NCBI RefSeq assembly: GCF_014843845.1
Contig: NZ_JHQS01000011.1
Location: 123,869-187,868, forward strand
From: Mesorhizobium amorphae
GTDB taxonomy: Bacteria; Pseudomonadota; Alphaproteobacteria; Rhizobiales; Rhizobiaceae
Length of the DNA stretch: 64,000 nucleotides
Direction: 5' to 3'
A program made the translations under genes and the position numbers. The stretch's first letter is position 1. Each line of letters begins with the position of its first letter. Below, one piece after another: positions 1 to 9,143 of the stretch. The notes under the pieces were generated by a model, which did no database searches, was not told the DNA's origin, and worked only from the letters and a program-made list of their open reading frames with translations.

Positions 1-405
1 CGGATGCGGATCGATGATGACGCGCGGCACCCCTTCCTCGAAAAGCTGTTCGACGAACTGACGCACGATGGCCGAGCCATGGCCGACGCCGACCAGCTCC
101 GGCCTGCCGATGGACAGGTCGATGCCCAGCGTGCCGAACGGCTGGTCGGCATAGGGATGGTCGTCCTCCAGATGCGGGTCGTAGCTCTGCAGATAGGCGA
201 TCGGCTTGCCGTCCAGCTCGACGATCAGCGGTTCGACCGAAATCGAGTCGATATGCTCGCGGATCTCGGCGATTTCCTTGTCGGGATCGTCCCACCATTC
301 GGCGACATGCGGTTCGGCCAGCCAACCGGCGATCATCGGCAGGTCCTTTTCGGTCACCGGCCGAAATTCGTACACATCGCTCTGTTTGGCCGGCTCAGGC
401 GGCAT
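1..405 (-). CDS. GNAT family N-acetyltransferase, AAC(6')-like (3' end outside window)
   Basis: Reading the minus strand from an ATG at 405 gives 135 open codons that run off the window's left edge, so the protein is partial. The start is [17 protein letters not shown]. Later come [15 protein letters not shown], a YLQSY strand, and [12 protein letters not shown] followed by RVIIDP, which match the acetyl-CoA-binding A and B motifs of aminoglycoside 6'-acetyltransferase-like GNAT proteins. The ATG overlaps the last codons of hslV, implying translational coupling. In rhizobia a GNAT gene commonly sits between hslV and hslU, so hslU probably follows outside the window. The substrate is unknown; antibiotic resistance should not be assumed. 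Confidence 0.85.
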   Translation of the reverse strand, partial: MPPEPAKQSDVYEFRPVTEKDLPMIAGWLAEPHVAEWWDDPDKEIAEIREHIDSISVEPLIVELDGKPIAYLQSYDPHLEDDHPYADQPFGTLGIDLSIGRPELVGVGHGSAIVRQFVEQLFEEGVPRVIIDPHP

Positions 406-946
406 CGAGCGTTTCGATGACGAAGTTGTTGTTGGTGTAAACGCAGATGTCGGACGCGATCTGCATCGCCTTGCGGGCGATCTCTTCGGCGTCCTTGTCG
501 GAATCCATCAGGGCGCGGGCGGCGGCCAGCGCGTAATTGCCGCCGGAGCCGATGGCCATGACGCCATGTTCGGGTTCGAGCACGTCGCCGGTGCCGGTCA
601 GCGCCAGCGAGACCGACTTGTCGGCCACCAGCATCATGGCTTCCAGCCGGCGCAGGTAGCGGTCGGTGCGCCAGTCCTTGGCGAGCTCGACGCAGGCGCG
701 CGTCAGCTGCTCCGGATATTGTTCGAGCTTGGCTTCAAGCCGCTCCAAAAGAGTGAAGGCATCGGCGGTGGCGCCGGCGAAACCGGCAATGACATTGCCG
801 CCCTTGCCGATGCGGCGCACCTTCTTGGCGTTGCCCTTCATGATGGTCTGGCCAAGGCTGACCTGGCCGTCGCCGGCGATCACCACCTTGCTGCCCTTGC
901 GCACCGTCACGATGGTCGTGGCGTGCATGGTCAGTTCATTCGACAT
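395..946 (-). CDS. hslV: ATP-dependent protease peptidase subunit HslV
   Basis: Proteolytic subunit of the HslUV (ClpQY) protease, a cytoplasmic double-hexamer peptidase gated by the HslU ATPase. The 183-residue product contains [10 protein letters not shown], in which Thr10 is the expected N-terminal nucleophile after removal of a nine-residue leader, then [12 protein letters not shown] and later [13 protein letters not shown], all typical of HslV. An in-frame ATG three codons before the nucleophile is an alternative start. The downstream GNAT gene overlaps its stop. It is transcribed divergently from hisB. Confidence 0.97.
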   Translation of the reverse strand: MSNELTMHATTIVTVRKGSKVVIAGDGQVSLGQTIMKGNAKKVRRIGKGGNVIAGFAGATADAFTLLERLEAKLEQYPEQLTRACVELAKDWRTDRYLRRLEAMMLVADKSVSLALTGTGDVLEPEHGVMAIGSGGNYALAAARALMDSDKDAEEIARKAMQIASDICVYTNNNFVIETLDAA

Positions 947-1173
947 TTCCTGCTCCGATCAGCACCGATCCCGATAAGGCGATCCGGCGCGTTACGAGTG
1001 ACTTGATCGGCCATATGTATGCATGGGTCAAGCGATTGCAAACCGGCCTCCGGCAAGCCTCGATAGCGCCGCGCATGGCAACTGGCAATCGCCGGACCAT
1101 GCTGCTAGAAGGCTCTCGCTTTCAAGCGTGTGAGGGCTTGGAAGGCCGTGAAACCATGGACAAGGATGAGGTC

Positions 1174-1773
1174 ATGTCGCCCCGTTCCGCCGAAGCAAGC
1201 CGCAAGACCAAGGAAACCGATATCTCCGTATCGGTCCATGTCGACGGCTCGGGCAAGTCGGACATCGCGACCGGCGTCGGCTTCTTCGACCATATGCTGG
1301 ACCAGCTGTCGCGCCATTCGCTGATCGACATGACGGTGAAGGCCAAGGGCGATTTGCACATAGACGATCACCACACTGTCGAGGACACCGGCATCGCGCT
1401 CGGCCAGGCGCTGGCCAAGGCGCTCGGCGAGCGGCGCGGCATCATGCGCTATGCCTCGATCGATCTTGCCATGGACGAGACGCTGACCAGGGCGGCGATC
1501 GACGTCTCCGGCCGTCCGTTCCTGATCTGGAACGTCTCCTTCTCGTCGCCCAAGATCGGCACCTTCGACACCGAGCTGGTGCGCGAATTCTTCCAAGCGC
1601 TGGCGCAGAACGCCGGGATCACGCTGCACGTGACCAATCATTACGGCGCCAACAACCACCACATCGCCGAGACCTGCTTCAAGGCGGTGGCGCGGGCGCT
1701 GCGCGCAGCACTCGAACGCGACCCGCGCCAGCCGGATGCGGTGCCCTCCACCAAGGGATCTCTGAAAGGATAG
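1174..1773 (+). CDS. hisB: imidazoleglycerol-phosphate dehydratase HisB
   Basis: Sixth step of histidine synthesis: dehydrates imidazole glycerol phosphate to imidazole acetol phosphate in the cytoplasm. The 199-residue product has the family's metal-binding motifs: FDHML (about 38-42), HHTVED (66-71) and NNHHIAET in the C-terminal half. It is the monofunctional form, without a phosphatase domain. The start at 1174 is preferred because AAGGATGAGG lies just upstream; an in-frame ATG at 1156 would add six residues. It heads the his operon, with three bases between its stop and the next gene. Confidence 0.95.
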   Translation: MSPRSAEASRKTKETDISVSVHVDGSGKSDIATGVGFFDHMLDQLSRHSLIDMTVKAKGDLHIDDHHTVEDTGIALGQALAKALGERRGIMRYASIDLAMDETLTRAAIDVSGRPFLIWNVSFSSPKIGTFDTELVREFFQALAQNAGITLHVTNHYGANNHHIAETCFKAVARALRAALERDPRQPDAVPSTKGSLKG

Positions 1774-1776
1774 GCG

Positions 1777-2250
1777 ATGGCCGTCTATGTCGTGATGGAA
1801 CCGCCAGGCCGCAGCGAAAAGGCCGACGTGACCTTTGTCCGCGACGGATTTGCCTGGCTCGGCTTCCTGGCGGCGCCGTTGTGGCTCGCCTGGCACCGGC
1901 TGTGGGTCGAGGCTGCACTCGCCTTTGTCGTCATGGCCATCCTGTCGATGCTTGGCGAAAAACTGGGGCTTGCCTGGGCCGGCTCGCTGCTGTCGCTGCT
2001 GGTCTCGCTTTACATCGGTCTGGAGGGGCAGGCGTTGCGGATCGCCGCACTGCGCCGCCGCGGCTGGCATGAAAGGGGCGTCGTCGCGGCCGACAGGCTT
2101 TATGACGCTGAGACGCGCGATGCCCTGGAGGCCGAAGCGAAGGCGGAGGAGCAGGCGACGATGCAGCGCATCGTTCCGGACGCCGCCCTGGCGCGGCCGC
2201 CTCAGACCGGCATTGCATTGGGGTTGACCCACACGCCCGGAAAGCCCTGA
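1777..2250 (+). CDS. DUF2628 domain-containing small membrane protein
   Basis: 157-residue protein with the DUF2628 signature: a short start ([11 protein letters not shown]), an [20 protein letters not shown] segment, and two or three hydrophobic helices between about residues 28 and 85. A GLEGQALR stretch then leads into an arginine-rich cytoplasmic tail with an acidic helix (EAEAKAEEQ). The family is common in Rhizobiales his operons between hisB and hisH, but its role is not known to me. It is one base from hisH and almost certainly cotranscribed. A membrane protein inside a biosynthetic operon is unexpected. Confidence 0.85.
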   Translation: MAVYVVMEPPGRSEKADVTFVRDGFAWLGFLAAPLWLAWHRLWVEAALAFVVMAILSMLGEKLGLAWAGSLLSLLVSLYIGLEGQALRIAALRRRGWHERGVVAADRLYDAETRDALEAEAKAEEQATMQRIVPDAALARPPQTGIALGLTHTPGKP

Positions 2251-2251
2251 C

Positions 2252-2902
2252 ATGCGGATAGCGATCATCGATTACGGGTCGGGCAATCTGCGCTCGGCCA
2301 CCAAGGCCTTCGAGCGCGCCGCGCATGAGGCCGGCATCGCGGCGGCGATCGAGCTGACCGCCGATGCGGAACGCGTCCGCACCGCCGACCGCATCGTGCT
2401 GCCCGGCGTCGGCGCCTATGCCGACTGCGCGGCCGGCCTCAAGGCCGTCGCCGGCATGTGGGACGCGGTGGAAGAGGTGGCGATCGTCAAGGGCCGGCCC
2501 TTCCTCGGCATCTGCGTCGGCATGCAGCTGATGTCGGAACGTGGTCTGGAAAAGACCGTGACCAAGGGTTTTGGCTGGATCGCCGGCGACGTCAAGGAGA
2601 TCACGCCCACCGATCCGGCGCTGAAGATCCCGCAGATCGGCTGGAACACCATCGAGATGACGCGCAAGCATCCGCTGTTTTCGGGCATCACGACCGGGAC
2701 CAAGGGATTGCACGCCTATTTCGTCCATTCCTACCATCTGGATGCGAATAAGGCCGACGAGGTGCTGGCAATTGCCGACTATGGCGGCCCGGTGACGGCG
2801 GCAGTCGCGCGCGACAATCTCGTCGGCACACAGTTCCATCCCGAGAAGAGCCAGGCGCTCGGCCTGGCGCTGATCACCAATTTCCTGCGCTGGAGGCCTT
2901 AA
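2252..2902 (+). CDS. hisH: imidazole glycerol phosphate synthase, glutamine amidotransferase subunit HisH
   Basis: Glutaminase partner of HisF; supplies ammonia for imidazole ring closure, producing imidazole glycerol phosphate and AICAR. The 216-residue class I amidotransferase has its complete triad: Cys88 in FLGICVGMQ, His196 and Glu198 in TQFHPEKS. The N-terminus [11 protein letters not shown] and the oxyanion-strand PGVGAY are also standard. It lies in the his operon between DUF2628 and DUF1330 genes, with hisF downstream. Confidence 0.97.
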   Translation: MRIAIIDYGSGNLRSATKAFERAAHEAGIAAAIELTADAERVRTADRIVLPGVGAYADCAAGLKAVAGMWDAVEEVAIVKGRPFLGICVGMQLMSERGLEKTVTKGFGWIAGDVKEITPTDPALKIPQIGWNTIEMTRKHPLFSGITTGTKGLHAYFVHSYHLDANKADEVLAIADYGGPVTAAVARDNLVGTQFHPEKSQALGLALITNFLRWRP

Positions 2903-2905
2903 CCC

Positions 2906-3196
2906 ATGAGCAAGAAGGGCTATTGGATGGCGATGATCGATGTTCGCGACCCCGAGGTCTACAAGCAGTACATCGAGGCCAATGCAAAAGCCTTCGTCAA
3001 ATATGGCGCGAAGTTCCCCGTGCGCGCCGGACGTTATGTGAGCCCGGAGGGACCGACCGGAAACCGCCACGTGCTGGTCGAGTTCGAGTCTTACGAGACG
3101 GCGATCGCCTGCTACGAATCGCCTGAATACAAAGAAGCCTCGAAATACCGGCTGGCGGCATCGACCGGCCACTTCGTCATTGTCGAGGGCGCCTAG
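2906..3196 (+). CDS. DUF1330 domain-containing protein
   Basis: 96-residue protein matching DUF1330, a dimeric alpha+beta-barrel fold: GYWMAMIDVRDPEVYKQYI at the start, an FPVRAGRY strand, then RHVLVEFESYETAIACYESP. No catalytic residues are established for the family. It is three bases after hisH and abuts hisA directly, so it is translated as part of the his operon. Whether it helps histidine synthesis or only shares the transcript is unknown. Confidence 0.88.
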   Translation: MSKKGYWMAMIDVRDPEVYKQYIEANAKAFVKYGAKFPVRAGRYVSPEGPTGNRHVLVEFESYETAIACYESPEYKEASKYRLAASTGHFVIVEGA

Positions 3197-3943
3197 ATGA
3201 TCCTGTTTCCGGCCATCGACCTCAAGGATGGCAAATGCGTGCGCCTGAAGCACGGTGATATGGCGACCGCGACGATCTACAATGACGATCCGGCCGCACA
3301 GGCTAAAGCTTTCGAGGAGCAAGGCTTCGAGTGGCTGCACGTCGTCGACCTCAACGGCGCCTTCAAGGGCCAGAGCGTCAACAGCGCGGCGGTCGGCGCC
3401 ATCCTCAAGGCGACGAAGAGCCCGGTTCAGCTCGGCGGCGGCATCCGCACGCTCGAGCAGATCGAGGACTGGCTCGACCGCGGGCTTGCCCGCGTCATCC
3501 TCGGCACGGTTGCGGTGCGTGACCCCGACCTGGTCAGGCAGGCCTGCAGGGCCTTCCCGGGCAAGATCGCCGTCGGCATCGACGCCAAGGGCGGCAAGGT
3601 GGCGGTGGAAGGCTGGGCCGAGGCGTCGAGCCTGGGCGTCATCGAACTGGCGAAGAAATTCGAAGGCGCCGGCGTCGCCGCCATCATCTACACCGACATC
3701 GACCGCGACGGCGTTTTGACCGGCATCAACTGGGACGCCACCATCGACCTGGCCGAAGCGGTGTCGATCCCGGTGATCGCCTCCGGCGGGCTCGCCTCGA
3801 TCGCCGACATCGTGCGCATGACCATGCCCGACGCGAAGAGGCTCGAAGGCGCGATCTCCGGCCGCGCGCTTTATGACGGGCGCATCGATCCGGCCGAGGC
3901 GCTGGCGATCTTGAGCGGCAAACAGGCGGAGACAACGCCGTGA
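3197..3943 (+). CDS. hisA: phosphoribosylformimino-5-aminoimidazole carboxamide ribotide isomerase HisA
   Basis: Amadori isomerase of histidine synthesis, converting ProFAR to PRFAR. The 248-residue (beta/alpha)8 barrel shows the first-strand aspartate in [10 protein letters not shown] (Asp8), the phosphate-binding LGGGIRT, a VGIDAKGGK strand, [11 protein letters not shown] carrying the second catalytic aspartate, and the second phosphate site IASGGLAS. It begins immediately after the DUF1330 stop and overlaps the following arginase-family gene by four bases. Confidence 0.97.
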   Translation: MILFPAIDLKDGKCVRLKHGDMATATIYNDDPAAQAKAFEEQGFEWLHVVDLNGAFKGQSVNSAAVGAILKATKSPVQLGGGIRTLEQIEDWLDRGLARVILGTVAVRDPDLVRQACRAFPGKIAVGIDAKGGKVAVEGWAEASSLGVIELAKKFEGAGVAAIIYTDIDRDGVLTGINWDATIDLAEAVSIPVIASGGLASIADIVRMTMPDAKRLEGAISGRALYDGRIDPAEALAILSGKQAETTP

Positions 3944-4776
3944 ACGTCACGATCATCCTGGCGTCCTATGACAGCGGTTACTATCACGGCGGCTGCGGCC
4001 AGGGGCCGGACGCGTTGATTGCCGGCGGGCTGACCGACGCGCTCAAGCTTGCCGGGCACGACATTGACGTTCACGACATAGGCAGGATGAGCGACGAGCA
4101 GGAGCGTGAGATCGCAACCGGCTTCGCCGTCTGCAGCGCTGTGTCGGGCGAAGTCCGCATCGCCTGTGACCGTGGCCGGTTTCCCATTGTGCTTGCCGGC
4201 AATTGCCTGACCAGCGCCGGCGCGGTGGCCGGCGAAGGCGCCGATGCCATGATCTGGGCCGACCAGCATGGCGACCTCAACACGCCCGATACCTCGACAT
4301 CGGGCTTTCTCGACGGCATGGCGCTGGCGACCGTGCTCGGGCTTTGCTGGCGACCTATCTCGGCGCGGATCCCCGGGTTCAAGGCAATCGATCCTGCCCG
4401 CTGCGTGCTGGTCAACGCGCGCGACCTCGACACTGCGGAAGAGCAATTGCTGGAGACGCTGCCGGTCATCCGGACCGAATGCCCGGACTGGGCCGGCGCG
4501 GCGCAAAAACTGAAGGACGCCGGCGCCGAGCGCATCCACATGCACATCGATCTCGATGTGCATGACCCCGAAGCGCTGCAGGCCAACCGTTACGCCACTC
4601 CTGGCGGTCCGGCTCCGGAGCAAGTGCGTCAGGCGATGTGCGGCATGGCCGGACCGTTGACGCTCGTCGGCCTCACCATCTCCGCCTACGATCCGGCCTT
4701 CGACGCCAAGGGCGACGTGCCGCCGCTGGTCGGCCAGTTGCTGGTCGACCTGCTTGCGACCCTGGAGAAAAGCTGA
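3940..4776 (+). CDS. arginase/agmatinase-family protein in the his operon
   Basis: 278 residues. Ureohydrolase-fold landmarks are present: [11 protein letters not shown] corresponds to the DxHxD metal motif and HIDLDVHDP to the SxDxDxxDP motif. The first motif, normally GGDHS with a manganese-binding His, reads [10 protein letters not shown], so the His position is Cys. Other arginase-family proteins carry a similar GNC variant, so this is probably a distinct subfamily rather than a broken enzyme. It overlaps hisA by four bases and hisF by one base (TGATG), showing tight coupling. The substrate is unknown; an amidine or guanidine hydrolase is the general expectation. Confidence 0.85.
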   Translation: MNVTIILASYDSGYYHGGCGQGPDALIAGGLTDALKLAGHDIDVHDIGRMSDEQEREIATGFAVCSAVSGEVRIACDRGRFPIVLAGNCLTSAGAVAGEGADAMIWADQHGDLNTPDTSTSGFLDGMALATVLGLCWRPISARIPGFKAIDPARCVLVNARDLDTAEEQLLETLPVIRTECPDWAGAAQKLKDAGAERIHMHIDLDVHDPEALQANRYATPGGPAPEQVRQAMCGMAGPLTLVGLTISAYDPAFDAKGDVPPLVGQLLVDLLATLEKS

Positions 4777-5567
4777 TGCTGAAGGCCCGCGTCATCCCCT
4801 GTCTCGATGTCAAGAACGGACGCGTCGTCAAGGGCGTCAATTTCGTCGACCTGGTCGATGCCGGCGATCCGGTCGAGGCGGCCAAGGCCTATGACGCGGC
4901 CGGCGCCGACGAGCTCTGCTTTCTCGACATCGCCGCGTCGTCGGACAACCGCGAGACCATCTTCGACGTTGTCGCCCGCACCGCCGAACAATGTTTCATG
5001 CCGCTGACGGTCGGCGGCGGCGTGCGCCAGGTGGCCGACATCCGCAAGCTGCTGCTGGCCGGCGCCGACAAGGTGTCGATCAACACGGCGGCGGTGAAGA
5101 ACCCCGATTTCGTCGCGGAAGCCGCCGACAAGTTCGGCAACCAGTGCATCGTGGTCGCCATCGACGCCAAGAAGGTATCCGCGGCCAATGAGGCCGACCG
5201 CTGGGAGATCTTCACCCATGGCGGGCGCGAGAAGACCGGTATCGACGCCGTCGACTTCGCAAGGCAGATGGTCGATCGCGGCGCCGGCGAGATCCTTTTG
5301 ACGTCGATGGACCGCGACGGCACCAAGGCCGGCTACGACCTTGCGCTGACCCGCGCCATTGCGGATGCGGTGCGCGCGCCGGTCATCGCGTCCGGCGGCG
5401 TCGGCACGCTCGACCATCTGGTGGAAGGCATACGCGACGGCCATGCCGGGGCCGTGCTCGCGGCCTCGATCTTCCATTTCGGCACCTACACGATCGCGCA
5501 GGCCAAGACGCATATGGCCCGTGCCGGGCTGCCCATGCGGCTGGACTCCCTGGACAATCGGCTCTAA
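4776..5567 (+). CDS. hisF: imidazole glycerol phosphate synthase cyclase subunit HisF
   Basis: Cyclase partner of HisH. The 263-residue barrel contains [15 protein letters not shown] (catalytic Asp11), [16 protein letters not shown] (second catalytic Asp near 130), TSMDRDGTK and VIASGGVG phosphate sites, all standard. The ATG overlaps the stop of the arginase-family gene. A longer upstream reading frame exists but only adds residues read from that gene. Confidence 0.97.
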   Translation: MLKARVIPCLDVKNGRVVKGVNFVDLVDAGDPVEAAKAYDAAGADELCFLDIAASSDNRETIFDVVARTAEQCFMPLTVGGGVRQVADIRKLLLAGADKVSINTAAVKNPDFVAEAADKFGNQCIVVAIDAKKVSAANEADRWEIFTHGGREKTGIDAVDFARQMVDRGAGEILLTSMDRDGTKAGYDLALTRAIADAVRAPVIASGGVGTLDHLVEGIRDGHAGAVLAASIFHFGTYTIAQAKTHMARAGLPMRLDSLDNRL

Positions 5568-5576
5568 ACGGCGCAA

Positions 5577-5900
5577 ATGGCTCAGTTTTCACTGTCTGAT
5601 CTGGAAAAAATCATCGGCGAACGCGCCCGGTCCGGCGACCCGGACTCGTGGACGGCAAAACTGTTCGCCAAGGGCATCGACAAGGCGGCACAGAAGCTCG
5701 GCGAAGAGGCGGTCGAGACGGTGATCGCCGCCGTGAAGGGCGACAAGCAGGCCCTCGTTTCGGAAAGTGCCGATCTTATATATCATTGGCTTGTCGTCCT
5801 TGGCATCGCGGGGGTTCCGCTGCACGACGTGCTGAGAGAACTCGAGGGCCGCACCGGCCGCTCGGGCGTCGCCGAAAAGGCATCCCGGCCGAAGGGCTGA
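5577..5900 (+). CDS. hisE: phosphoribosyl-ATP diphosphatase HisE
   Basis: Hydrolyses phosphoribosyl-ATP to phosphoribosyl-AMP. It is a 107-residue, all-alpha, MazG-like protein with the conserved metal-binding face [13 protein letters not shown] followed by [13 protein letters not shown]. It is a separate HisE, not fused to HisI, as usual in alphaproteobacteria. Last histidine gene in this operon; nine bases separate it from hisF and about 23 from coaA. Confidence 0.96.
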   Translation: MAQFSLSDLEKIIGERARSGDPDSWTAKLFAKGIDKAAQKLGEEAVETVIAAVKGDKQALVSESADLIYHWLVVLGIAGVPLHDVLRELEGRTGRSGVAEKASRPKG

Positions 5901-5923
5901 CCGCGAGGAGGGCAGGAAACTCG

Positions 5924-6883
5924 ATGGACCAGCTTGCTCCTACCGAGAAATATTCGCCCTATCGTTTCTTCTCAGCCGAGCAATGGTCACAGTTCCGCGC
6001 CGACACGCCGCTGACGCTGACCGAGGACGAGATCAACCGCCTGCGTTCGCTGAACGACCCGGTCAACCTCGAAGAGGTCAAGCGCATCTATCTGTCGCTG
6101 TCGCGGCTGCTCTCGGCGCATGTCGAGGCGAGCCAGCTGCTGTTCAGGCAGCGGCAGGCCTTCTTCAACGCCCAGGACGTGGTCAAGACGCCCTTCATCA
6201 TCGGCATTGCCGGCTCCGTCGCGGTCGGCAAATCGACCACGGCGCGCGTGCTCAAGGAACTTTTGGCGCGCTGGCCGTCGAGCCCCAAGGTCGATCTGAT
6301 CACGACAGACGGTTTCCTGTTGCCGAACGAAATCCTGCGCCGCGACAATCTGATGGAGCGCAAGGGCTTTCCCGACAGCTACGATGTCGGCGCACTGCTC
6401 AGGTTCCTGTCAGGCATTAAATCGGCGCAGCGCAATGTCCGCGCGCCTGTCTATTCGCATTTGACCTATGACGTCATCCCCGGCGAATTCGTCACCATCG
6501 ACCGACCAGACATACTGATCTTCGAAGGCATCAATGTGCTGCAGCCGGGCAAGTTGCCGAGGGACGGCAAGATCGTGCCGTTCCTGTCCGACTTCTTCGA
6601 CTTCGCCATCTATATCGATGCCGATGAGGCGCTGATCCACCAATGGTATATCCAGCGCTTCATGCGGTTGCGCGAAACCGCCTTCCGCAATCCGGACTCC
6701 TTCTTCCACCGCTATTCGCAGCTTTCAGAAGATGCGGCGCGCGCCATCGCCGAGGGGTTGTGGGCCAACATCAACCTGAAGAACCTGCGCGAAAACATCC
6801 TGCCGACGCGCGCACGGGCCGATCTCATCCTGCGCAAGGGCGCCAATCACCTGGTCGAGGAAGTGGCTCTCAGGAAGCTGTGA
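5924..6883 (+). CDS. coaA: type I pantothenate kinase CoaA
   Basis: First step of coenzyme A synthesis: phosphorylates pantothenate using ATP. The 319-residue length equals that of the E. coli family. Walker A is GSVAVGKS (97-104), followed by [20 protein letters not shown] and YSHLTYDV, typical of CoaA. The start at 5924 follows a strong GAGGAGGGCAGG ribosome-binding site. It follows hisE in the same direction, an arrangement common in Rhizobiales. Confidence 0.97.
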   Translation: MDQLAPTEKYSPYRFFSAEQWSQFRADTPLTLTEDEINRLRSLNDPVNLEEVKRIYLSLSRLLSAHVEASQLLFRQRQAFFNAQDVVKTPFIIGIAGSVAVGKSTTARVLKELLARWPSSPKVDLITTDGFLLPNEILRRDNLMERKGFPDSYDVGALLRFLSGIKSAQRNVRAPVYSHLTYDVIPGEFVTIDRPDILIFEGINVLQPGKLPRDGKIVPFLSDFFDFAIYIDADEALIHQWYIQRFMRLRETAFRNPDSFFHRYSQLSEDAARAIAEGLWANINLKNLRENILPTRARADLILRKGANHLVEEVALRKL

Positions 6884-6961
6884 AATCTTGAGGCATTCCT
6901 TAAAGTCATCTTAACCGAGCTTTTCTATTGTCGGGGCCTGATCCGCGGGCTTCGGCAGGCA

Positions 6962-7969
6962 ATGAACGCGCCATTCCTTCATATCGATCGACCGGCCACT
7001 GCCGGCGAAACGAGCCCGAAGAGCGGGACGGCCATGGTCGCTCTGATCGTGCCGGTGCACAATGAGGAAGCAGCGATCGCTCCCTTCCTGGCGGCCGTGC
7101 GTGAAAATATCGACCCGCTGAAGGACGCCGGCGTCGCCTTCGAATTCATCTTCATCAATGACGGCAGCAGCGATGCGACGCTCGAGAGGCTGATCGAGGC
7201 ACAGCGAACCGATCGGCGCATCCAGGTGATCGACCTGTCGCGTAATTTCGGCAAGGAAGCCGCGCTCACCGCCGGTCTCGACTGCTGCGATGCCGATGCC
7301 GCGATCCCCATGGATGTCGACCTGCAGGATCCGCCACATGTCATTCCGATGCTCGTCGAAAAATGGCGCGAGGGTTTCGAGGTCGTGCTTGCCAAGCGCG
7401 CCAACCGGTCGAGCGACAGCTTTCTCAAGCAGCGCTCCGCGTCGATGTTCTATCGAGTCCACAACTGGATCGCGCAGCAGAAGATCCCGCACGATGTCGG
7501 CGACTTCCGGCTGATCGACCGGCAGGTGATCGAGGCGCTGCGCTCTTTGCCTGAACGGCGGCGCTTCATGAAGGGCCTGTTCGCCTGGGTCGGCTTTCGC
7601 ACCGCGACGGTCGAATACAAACGCGATCAGCGCATCGCCGGCCAATCCAAGTTTTCTGGATGGCGGCTGTGGAACTTCGCGCTCGAAGGCATCACCAGCT
7701 TCTCGACCGCGCCGCTTGAGATCTGGACCTATGTCGGCGCGACGATCTCGGCTTTGTCGTTCCTCTACGGCCTGCTGATCATCGCCAAGACACTGGTGTT
7801 CGGCATCGACGTGCCCGGCTATGCCTCGCTGCTGGTCAGCGTCCTCTTTCTCGGCGGCATCCAGTTGCTCGGCATCGGCATCATCGGTCAGTACCTCGGT
7901 CGCGTCTATGCCGAGATCAAACAGCGCCCGATCTACATCGTGCGCCGCACATATGAGGGGACGGACTGA
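6962..7969 (+). CDS. GT2 polyprenyl-phosphate glycosyltransferase (GtrB/DPM1-like)
   Basis: 335 residues. The GT-A domain shows LIVPVHNEEAAI, INDGSSD and PMDVDLQDPP (nucleotide-sugar and metal binding), plus RNFGKEAALTAGLD. Two transmembrane helices follow at about 245-310, and the protein ends with GQYLGRVYAEIKQRPIYIV, a signature of GtrB-type enzymes that charge undecaprenyl phosphate with a hexose on the cytoplasmic face. GtrA and GT-C-like proteins encoded downstream fit a Gtr-type system that decorates a surface glycan. It is the first gene of the cassette and overlaps the next gene by one base. The donor sugar cannot be told from sequence. Confidence 0.9.
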   Translation: MNAPFLHIDRPATAGETSPKSGTAMVALIVPVHNEEAAIAPFLAAVRENIDPLKDAGVAFEFIFINDGSSDATLERLIEAQRTDRRIQVIDLSRNFGKEAALTAGLDCCDADAAIPMDVDLQDPPHVIPMLVEKWREGFEVVLAKRANRSSDSFLKQRSASMFYRVHNWIAQQKIPHDVGDFRLIDRQVIEALRSLPERRRFMKGLFAWVGFRTATVEYKRDQRIAGQSKFSGWRLWNFALEGITSFSTAPLEIWTYVGATISALSFLYGLLIIAKTLVFGIDVPGYASLLVSVLFLGGIQLLGIGIIGQYLGRVYAEIKQRPIYIVRRTYEGTD

Positions 7970-8733
7970 TGGAGCTCGACGCCTACCGACAGATGGCGGC
8001 CACCGAGGACGAGCATTGGTGGTTCTGCGGGCGGCGCGCCATCGCCGAAGCGGTCATCCGCGGTCTCGGCCTGCCGGGCGACGCCGACATCCTCGAGATT
8101 GGTGCCGGCACCGGCGGCAACATCCAGATGCTGCAGCAGTTCGGCGCTGTCACAGCGGTGGAGATGAACGATCTTGCCCGCCAGATCGCCCGCGAGAAGA
8201 CCGGCCACGACTTCCTTGCCGGGCACCTCCCCGACGGTATGCCCGTCGCGTCGCAAGGCTTCGACCTCATCTGCCTGTTCGACGTGCTGGAACACGTTGC
8301 CGAAGACGAAGCCTCGCTGGCAACGATCCGCCGCATGCTGAAGCCAGGCGGCAAGGTCGTGCTAACGGTTCCCGCGCACCAATGGCTGTGGAGCAAGCAC
8401 GATGTCGGGCTGCACCACATGCGGCGCTATTCGCGCGAACTGCTGAAGGCGCGCATCGAGCAGGCCGGATACCGGATCGAGAAGCTGAGCTATACCAACG
8501 CGGCGCTGTTTCCGGTCGCGGCACTTGCCCGCCTTGCCGATCGCCTGCGCCGCTCGAACACCGCCTCCGGACAGGCAATGCCGCCGAAGCCGATCAATAG
8601 CGCGATGAAGGCGCTGTTTTCGGCGGAGAGCCGGATCGTGCCGAATGCCGAGCTGCCTTTCGGCGTGTCGCTGCTGGCCGTGTTCGGCAAAGATGCGGCT
8701 TTCGACGCCGAAGGTGGCAGACTGGCGGCCTGA
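7969..8733 (+). CDS. class I SAM-dependent methyltransferase
   Basis: 254 residues. The SAM-binding motif I is DILEIGAGTGGN (about 40-51), motif II is the acidic end of the next strand (TAVEMND), and DLICLFDVLEHVAEDEASL is a typical post-motif region. HHMRRYSRELL resembles small-molecule or lipid-linked methyltransferases. Its start overlaps the last base of the GT2 gene, so it is coupled to glycan synthesis. It probably methylates a sugar or lipid-linked intermediate, but the substrate is inferred only from context. Confidence 0.88.
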   Translation: MELDAYRQMAATEDEHWWFCGRRAIAEAVIRGLGLPGDADILEIGAGTGGNIQMLQQFGAVTAVEMNDLARQIAREKTGHDFLAGHLPDGMPVASQGFDLICLFDVLEHVAEDEASLATIRRMLKPGGKVVLTVPAHQWLWSKHDVGLHHMRRYSRELLKARIEQAGYRIEKLSYTNAALFPVAALARLADRLRRSNTASGQAMPPKPINSAMKALFSAESRIVPNAELPFGVSLLAVFGKDAAFDAEGGRLAA

Positions 8734-8741
8734 CCCCCAAG

Positions 8742-9143
8742 ATGCTGAACGTGCCCCGCTATGGCCGGATTTCGCGCTTCGCCGTCATCGGCGGCGCCTC
8801 GACGCTGATCTATGGCGCCTGCGCCTTGCTGCTTTCGCGAGGCGGCGCCGGGGCCGCCATATTGCCGGCGACCCTGGCGTCGGCGGTCGCCTATGCGATC
8901 GCCGGGCTGTTCTCCTATGCCGGGCACAAATATTTCACCTTCGTGTCGGCCGGCGCCCACGCCTTCGAATTGCCGCGCTTTCTCCTGCTCAACGCAACAG
9001 GCCTGGCGACAGCCATCGCCCTGCCGGTCCTTCTCACCGAGAAACTGGGCATGCCCGCGGCCGTTCCGGTCGTTCTGACCTGCATCGCCGTGCCGCTGGT
9101 GAATTATATCGTGCTCGGCCGCTGGGTGTTCCGCAATGTCTAG
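8742..9143 (+). CDS. GtrA family membrane protein
   Basis: 133 residues with four predicted membrane helices: RFAVIGGASTLIYGACALLL, an ILPATLASAVAYAIAGLFSY helix, then FLLLNATGLATAIALP and a final one ending in FRNV. GtrA proteins are proposed flippases for polyprenyl-phosphate-linked sugars, pairing with GtrB and a Gtr transferase. The upstream GT2 and downstream GT-C-like genes fit this. Its stop overlaps the next gene's ATG by eight bases. A copy of its 3' end is preserved at 10728-10856. Confidence 0.9.
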   Translation: MLNVPRYGRISRFAVIGGASTLIYGACALLLSRGGAGAAILPATLASAVAYAIAGLFSYAGHKYFTFVSAGAHAFELPRFLLLNATGLATAIALPVLLTEKLGMPAAVPVVLTCIAVPLVNYIVLGRWVFRNV

